Shown: positions 59,988 through 64,000 of the stretch, piece by piece
How positions within the stretch are numbered: the stretch's first letter is position 1
Layout of the letters: every line of letters begins with the position of its first letter
Origin: an uncultured Spartobacteria bacterium
GTDB taxonomy: Bacteria > Verrucomicrobiota > Verrucomicrobiia > Chthoniobacterales > Chthoniobacteraceae
DNA length: 64,000 nt
NCBI GenBank assembly: GCA_903882875.1
Contig: CAIRYQ010000044.1
Span: 26,192 to 90,191 of the forward strand
Direction of reading: 5' to 3'
The notes under the pieces: model-generated
Databases searched by the model: none
The model's input: the letters and a program-made list of their open reading frames with translations, nothing else
What the model was told of the DNA's origin: nothing
Program-made: the position numbers and the translations under genes

Positions 59988-60725
59988 TCACGCCGCCTGC
60001 CCGTGCAGTTCGTCCGCCTTCTGCGCGACTTCGAGGACCAGCGACTGCCAGTTCGTCTCGATGCTGCGGGGATACGGCTCGGCGTCCTGCACTTCGGAGA
60101 CCCTGCCGTTTTTCCACGCGGAGATTTCCGCGAAGGCATCGTAGCCGGATTTTTTCGTGCCGTCCTCGAGATGGAGCAGCGCATGGGCGACGTTGCCCTT
60201 TTCAAAATACACGCGGCCGCTGCGCCGGTTGTTGGTGAATTCCAGGATGCTCGACGCGCCGCTCATGCACTTGAGCTGCACGATGTCGAGCGGAGTGAGG
60301 CCGCTGAGGGTCGCGCGGAAATTGGATCCGTCCGCGCTGGCGTGATCCGACCAGCCGAGCAAATTGCAAATCGTCGAGCAGAGCTTCGTGACCTGGATCG
60401 GCTTGCTGAGCACCTGCACCACGCCGAGCTGCTCGGCGCGCGCGCGGTTCTCCGTGGTCGGCGTCGCGGTGACGATGATGGCGCTGGCCTGCGGCTGGAG
60501 CACCGCGGCCTCGCACAAAAAATCGATTCCGTCGCCATCCGGCAGGCCGATGTCCACGATGAGAAGATCCACGCAATGCTCCGCCATCCGTTCGTGCGCC
60601 TCGGCGATGGATCCGGCTGTCACGAGGTTGTACGGACGCGGCAGCGAACTCAGCGCATTGCGGATGAAAAACTGCACGGTGCTGACGTCTTCAATCAGTA
60701 GGATGGTGGCAGTTGCGTTGCTCAT
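59988..60725 (-). CDS. Response regulator REC-DUF4388 (PATAN-like)
   Basis: A 245-residue two-domain protein. The receiver domain (1-125) has IEDV acidic residues, phosphoacceptor Asp58 in LLIVDIGLPDGDG, and Lys108 in VLSKPI. The C-terminal DUF4388 region (about 135-240) has FRATLSGLTPLDIVQLKC and GRVYFEKGNVAHALL, a pattern shared with PATAN domains used for protein contact in motility or polarity signalling. No histidine kinase gene is adjacent. It is an orphan regulator acting by protein binding rather than DNA binding. Confidence 0.88.
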   Translation of the reverse strand: MSNATATILLIEDVSTVQFFIRNALSSLPRPYNLVTAGSIAEAHERMAEHCVDLLIVDIGLPDGDGIDFLCEAAVLQPQASAIIVTATPTTENRARAEQLGVVQVLSKPIQVTKLCSTICNLLGWSDHASADGSNFRATLSGLTPLDIVQLKCMSGASSILEFTNNRRSGRVYFEKGNVAHALLHLEDGTKKSGYDAFAEISAWKNGRVSEVQDAEPYPRSIETNWQSLVLEVAQKADELHGQAA

Positions 60726-60863
60726 TGGGCGTGGTGCGTCTCATTGAGAAAGCACCTGCCGGGCCAACTGCCGCGGAGAGAGGCGTGCGCGGTGATCTTT
60801 TTTGCAGTGCCCGGCATAGGGAAGCGCCTCGACTGGAATCATGAGTGCGATCATGCTTTGCGC

Positions 60864-61613
60864 GTGCTGTCCGAAATCACACGCCATCTCGACGAACTTC
60901 TGAACCACGCGACCGTCGGCGACTATCCCGGCGCCCACAACGGCCTCCAGATCGAAAACAGCGGACGCATCGCCCGCGTGTGCGCGGCGGTGGATGCGTG
61001 CGAAGCCGTGCTCGCTGAGGCGGCGCGTGTGCCGGGCACGCTGCTGCTCGTGCATCACGGCCTGCTGTGGGGCGGTGCGCGCGCCTTCACCGGCGCGCTG
61101 CGGAGGAAGCTGAAGCACGCGTTCGATGCGGACCTTGCGGTGTTCAGTTCGCATCTCCCGCTCGATCTCCACGCGAAGCACGGCAACAACGCGCTGCTCG
61201 CAAATGCGCTCGGCCTGAAAAAATGCGGGCGCGCATTTCAGTCGAAAGGACAGCCGATCGGCATTCTCGGAAGGACGGATACGAGCCGCGCGGATTTTTC
61301 GCGCCATCTCGCGAAGACGGTCGGCGGCGCAGTGAAGCTCGCGCCCGGCGGGCCTGCGCGCGTGCGGCGAGTCGGCGTCGTCACCGGCGGGGCGGGGGAT
61401 CTTGTCGCTGAGGCCGCGGCGCTCGGCTGCGACACATTCGTCACGGGCGAAGGCGCGCACCACACGTTCACTCTCGCGGAGGAACTCGGGGTGAACCTTT
61501 TCTACGCCGGCCACTATGCGACTGAGACCTTCGGCGTGAAGTCGCTCGCACGGCACGTCGCGCGGAAATTTCGGAAGCCGTGGGAATTCATCCACCATCC
61601 CACGGGGCTCTGA
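60864..61613 (+). CDS. NIF3/DUF34 dinuclear metal-centre protein
   Basis: A 249-residue NIF3-like protein. VGDYPGAHNGLQIEN, LLLVHHGLLWGG (metal His pair), FSSHLPLDLH and VTGEGAHHTFTLAEE are the conserved metal-binding segments. It is sometimes annotated as GTP cyclohydrolase 1 type 2, but its true activity is debated. The start is uncertain: GTG 60864 is chosen, TTG 60858 is equally placed, and the longer open frame is not conserved-looking. Confidence 0.9.
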   Translation: MLSEITRHLDELLNHATVGDYPGAHNGLQIENSGRIARVCAAVDACEAVLAEAARVPGTLLLVHHGLLWGGARAFTGALRRKLKHAFDADLAVFSSHLPLDLHAKHGNNALLANALGLKKCGRAFQSKGQPIGILGRTDTSRADFSRHLAKTVGGAVKLAPGGPARVRRVGVVTGGAGDLVAEAAALGCDTFVTGEGAHHTFTLAEELGVNLFYAGHYATETFGVKSLARHVARKFRKPWEFIHHPTGL

Positions 61614-61648
61614 GCGCGCAAAAAATCCCGCAACCTCTCCCGCGCCTG

Positions 61649-61692
61649 CCGTCGCAGCACGGGCGTGCTGCGACGGCGCGGCAACTTTTTTC
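61649..61692. terminator. Convergent-gene terminator hairpin
   Basis: A perfect 13-bp stem GCCGTCGCAGCAC/GTGCTGCGACGGC (61649-61661 and 61666-61678) has a 4-nt loop. On the plus strand a run of six T follows 8 nt later. On the minus strand an A-rich tract near 61619-61626 gives T-run character about 20 nt away. It separates the convergent NIF3 and di-heme oxidoreductase genes. Confidence 0.7.
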
Positions 61693-63075
61693 TCAGAGCG
61701 AACCGAGGAACTCGATCAGCGCCTGCTGGTCATTCGCGCTCAGTGCCGTGTAGCGCGTGTTGGAAGCCTGGCCCTGGCCGGCGTGCGCGCGGATGGCTGC
61801 GTCGAGTGTCGGCGCGCGGCCGTCGTGCAGATACGTTTTGCGCAGGCGCAGGCCCCAGAGCGGCGGCGTCCGCATCTCCGACGGCAGCGCCGCGGCCTGG
61901 CCGATGCCGTCGCCGAGCGCGCCCATGTCGTGCAGCAGCAGATCGGAGTAAAGTCCGACCGGCTTGTTGCTCAGCGCGGCGATGGGATTCGTGCCGGTGG
62001 TGAGCTGCGGGACGTGGCAGATTGCGCAGCCGATGTTTGAGAACACCTGCTGTCCCGCCGTCGCCCGTGTCGTGAGCGGCAGCGGTTGCACCGGTGCGGT
62101 CAGTTGCTGGAAGTCCGCGAGCGCATTCACATCGGAGCGGCCGGTGACCGGATTTGCCGTGTCATTCGGCTCCGAGACGGTGCTGAATTGCGCGAGCAGT
62201 GCGGTCTTGCCGTTCGGCGCATTTTCCGTCGGAAAGAACGGATTCGTGATTCCCATTTCGTTCAGGTACGCATCGGCGGAGAACGCGAGGATCGTCGCGT
62301 GCTGCGCCTTCATGCCGAACCGCCCGACGCGTTGCAGCCCGCTCACGACATCCGTGATGATGGCCGCGCGTCCGGTGATTCCGTCCACGGCGGGACGCAG
62401 CGCGAGCGCCTGGATCGTCGTGTCGGAAATCGCCTCGATGAGACCGAGGCCGAAGAGCTGCGGCGTCTGCCGGTGCGCGATGGTGTTCGCCTGCGGCGGG
62501 ATGAATTCCTGCACGGCGGGATTGATCGCCCTAGCCTGAAGCAGCGAGCCGCCGAGCGATTCGAGCGGATCAAAAACGCCATTGGTCGTGCGACCGAAGC
62601 GCGTCACGAATTTCGGGCTCGATCCGCCCGGCGCGGGATTACTGTGGCAGGCCACGCACGACACGTCGTTGAAGATCGGTCCGAGTCCGCTTGCGACATT
62701 CTCGACGGTGAGGAACTGCGCAAGCCCCGCATTCCACGCCGCTAGCTGCTCAGGCGTGAGTCCCGCGATGGGACCACCGACCTGCGGCGCGGGTGGTGGC
62801 GGTGGCGGAGGAGGATTTTGCTGAGGCGGTGGATTGTTTTGCGGAGGCGGCTGTGGGGGCGGGTTCTGCGTCGGCGCATTGGCGGGAGGCAGAGCGCCCT
62901 GGCCGGGCGGCTGCGATTCCGGTGGCCGCGGAGGCGGCGTCTGGACCGCTGGTTTCGTCTGCGGTGGTGGCGGCGGCGGGAGCTGTCCTGCCGGACCGTT
63001 TTGTGCGAGGGCTGCCGTGGCCAGGAGCATGAATGCTCCCGCCACGCCGGTATGTCTGCGGAGGTTACGTTTCAT
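61693..63075 (-). CDS. Di-heme oxidoreductase with proline-rich linker
   Basis: A 460-residue secreted protein of the DUF1111/di-heme oxidoreductase (thiol oxidoreductase-like) family, related to cytochrome c peroxidases. A signal peptide (about 8-24) is followed by a long Pro/Gln-rich linker (about 30-95). Heme motifs are CVACH near 140 and CAICH near 348. PPLWGLRLRKTYLHDGRAP and the C-terminal ALIEFLGSL are family signatures. The linker probably spans the cell-wall space. ATG 63075 is chosen over a longer non-secretory frame. Confidence 0.9.
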   Translation of the reverse strand: MKRNLRRHTGVAGAFMLLATAALAQNGPAGQLPPPPPPQTKPAVQTPPPRPPESQPPGQGALPPANAPTQNPPPQPPPQNNPPPQQNPPPPPPPPAPQVGGPIAGLTPEQLAAWNAGLAQFLTVENVASGLGPIFNDVSCVACHSNPAPGGSSPKFVTRFGRTTNGVFDPLESLGGSLLQARAINPAVQEFIPPQANTIAHRQTPQLFGLGLIEAISDTTIQALALRPAVDGITGRAAIITDVVSGLQRVGRFGMKAQHATILAFSADAYLNEMGITNPFFPTENAPNGKTALLAQFSTVSEPNDTANPVTGRSDVNALADFQQLTAPVQPLPLTTRATAGQQVFSNIGCAICHVPQLTTGTNPIAALSNKPVGLYSDLLLHDMGALGDGIGQAAALPSEMRTPPLWGLRLRKTYLHDGRAPTLDAAIRAHAGQGQASNTRYTALSANDQQALIEFLGSL

Positions 63076-63579
63076 GCGCACACTTTGGAACACGTCTGTA
63101 AAGTCCGTGTGTTGCGTCCGCGGATGTTTTGTAAAGCACGGGTAAAAGTGCGCTAAATCCGCCGTTATTTCCGGCATCGGGGATGCGAAGAGGCCGGGCA
63201 ATTCGCGGAAACTGCCCGGGCCACGCGGCCTTCATCTGCCTCGCCGCCTCCCGGCTCCCGGTTTCGCGGATGCCATGCGGTTCGCAGATGCTCATCCGCA
63301 CCCGCCGCAGCACAGGCAGCGCGGGCGCGACGCCGGGCAGATGCGCCGTGCGCCAGTGCGATGCAAAAACAGCCCCGCGGCAGCCGCGACCCATAGCCCG
63401 GCTGCGTTCGTCGCGTGAAAACCCCAACCGGCCCGCTCAATCGTGAGAACCGCGGGAACCGTACGGCGCGGTTCCCTGGAAAGCTGGAGAGTGTGCCGGG
63501 CTTCACGCCCCTCGTGGCGGCGCTGGGCGAATCATGCACGGCCACGCTGGGACGCGATCCGCACGCTCCTCCGTGGAGA

Positions 63580-63670
63580 TGCCGCATTTCTTCGTAGAGG
63601 TGCCGCATATCCGATCGGGTATGCGGCGCTTCCGATCGGGTATGCGGCGTTTCCGATCGGATATGCGGTG
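63580..63670. repeat. 21-bp tandem repeat with CCGATCGG cores
   Basis: CCGATCGG occurs at 63611, 63632 and 63653, exactly 21 bp apart, each followed by a TATGCGG at 63620, 63641 and 63662. The first core lies in a near-perfect 24-bp palindrome (63603-63626, CCGCATA...TATGCGG). A further GCCGCAT copy lies about 20 bp upstream. Confidence 0.85.
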
Positions 63671-63700
63671 TCGGATGGAGGGGCTAAGGCAAGATACGGC

Positions 63701-63759
63701 CGTTTCTTGGCCTTTTTGCCCGCTTTCCAGCCTTCGCGCCCTTCGTGCCCTTCGTAGTC
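63701..63759. repeat. Decaying 9-bp tandem array
   Basis: Read on the minus strand, units of the type CACGAAGGG recur every 9 bp for about six units, becoming less exact toward 63701. Spurious minus-strand translation yields Glu-Gly-His-Glu-Gly strings. It is a low-complexity intergenic repeat with no inverted partner seen nearby. Confidence 0.65.
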
Positions 63760-63831
63760 AAAAATCCCCCGTCCCTGCTTCACCGGTTGCCAGCGGCCTC
63801 CGGCGCCGTCCTTCGGGCTGCCTGTGGCAGG

Positions 63832-64000
63832 CTACTTCGCCCCGCTCGGCTCCGCGTTCCAAATCTTCAGGTCGTCGAAGAACCCATCCTTCCCCATGCA
63901 GCCGAATTCCACCTTCGACTTCGTCGGATGCGCGATGCCGGGCGATTGCAGATACGCGACCGCCTTTCCATCCACCGAGGCCCGCATCGCGTCGCCCACC
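63832..64000 (-). CDS. C-terminus of LamG/DUF1080-like carbohydrate-binding protein (5' partial)
   Basis: The last 56 codons of a gene entering from the right edge. VDGKAVAYLQSPGIAHPTKSK and KDGFFDDLKIWNAEPSG match the end of the concanavalin-like fold of DUF1080/3-keto-disaccharide hydrolase-type or LamG proteins common in Verrucomicrobiota. The remainder lies beyond the window, so domain order cannot be judged. Confidence 0.6.
   Translation of the reverse strand, partial: VGDAMRASVDGKAVAYLQSPGIAHPTKSKVEFGCMGKDGFFDDLKIWNAEPSGAK

Larger units (their letters stand above)
63076..63831. other. Repeat-bearing gene-free stretch
   Basis: About 750 bp hold no supported gene. I see GC-rich hairpins at 63192-63222 (GGCCGGGCA with TGCCCGGGCC) and 63455-63475 (GGAACCG with CGGTTCC), a 21-bp tandem repeat, and a decayed 9-bp array, described separately. 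Short open frames here translate repeats (for example GHEGREG, YPIGYAA) and are not genes. Confidence 0.7.

Noticed and set aside
63532..63783. 83-codon minus-strand frame
   Set aside because: It translates the 21-bp and 9-bp repeats (YPIGYAA, GHEGREG) and has no independent support.
1..64000. CRISPR array, tRNA, rRNA or transposase
   Set aside because: No spaced identical direct repeats of CRISPR type, no cloverleaf and no transposase or integrase motif were seen on either strand.

Overview
This 64 kb window is high-GC chromosomal DNA (roughly 60-65 % by eye). It most likely comes from a member of the Verrucomicrobiota or a close PVC-superphylum relative. The pointers are a ThuA-like protein, a very large DUF1549/DUF1553 protein with a CxxxxCH motif, a di-heme oxidoreductase with a proline-rich linker, an EF-hand/redoxin/cytochrome/copper-monooxygenase-like chimera, a single-TM OmpA-type protein with a TonB-like linker, and short palindromic repeats between genes. 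I found no rRNA, tRNA, CRISPR array or complete insertion sequence.

Layout. 1-13.6 kb is a mixed housekeeping/accessory region: ThuA-like (5' partial), a BaiN/PP_4765-type flavoprotein, ribBA, an OmpA-like protein, a PIG-L deacetylase, the DUF1549/1553 giant, a hopene/carotenoid-type glycosyltransferase, panD, an HTH-metallo-beta-lactamase fusion and larE. 13.6-22.5 kb, all on the minus strand and mostly linked by 4-bp start/stop overlaps, is a polysaccharide locus: five glycosyltransferases, an AsnB-type amidotransferase and a Wzm/Wzt-like ABC exporter. 22.5-39.7 kb, on the same strand, is a compact hybrid NRPS-PKS gene cluster. 40-45.5 kb, divergent from it, returns to polysaccharide genes: a WcaF-like acetyltransferase, a glycosyltransferase, a polyprenyl-phosphate sugar-1-phosphate transferase and an O-antigen ligase/polymerase. 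45.6-49.1 kb is pheST. 49.1-50.5 kb is a decay zone with efflux-pump and esterase fragments and a probable structured RNA ending in an intrinsic terminator. 50.5-64 kb is mixed: methyltransferase, MFS transporter, degenerate alkaline phosphatase, FKBP, amidohydrolase, SCO, the redoxin chimera, a small zinc ribbon, ychF, a response regulator, NIF3, the di-heme oxidoreductase, and the 3' end of a further gene.

The centrepiece is the biosynthetic cluster. In transcription order it encodes: (1) a 1270-residue protein with a PKS-type dehydratase, an FkbH-like glyceryl-loading enzyme interrupted by an FkbM-type methyltransferase, and a carrier protein; (2) a 3-hydroxyacyl-CoA dehydrogenase; (3) a free acyl carrier protein; (4) an acyl-CoA dehydrogenase; (5) a stand-alone adenylation enzyme whose specificity residues read as the serine code; (6) a KS-AT-KR-ACP polyketide synthase; (7) a C-A-PCP-TE synthetase whose A domain reads as glycine; (8) a phosphopantetheinyl transferase. 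Genes 2-5 match the zwittermicin-type route from serine to aminomalonyl-ACP. The FkbH protein suggests an additional glycerate-derived, possibly O-methylated unit. I infer a small polar glycerate/aminomalonate-glycine product; its structure cannot be read from the DNA.
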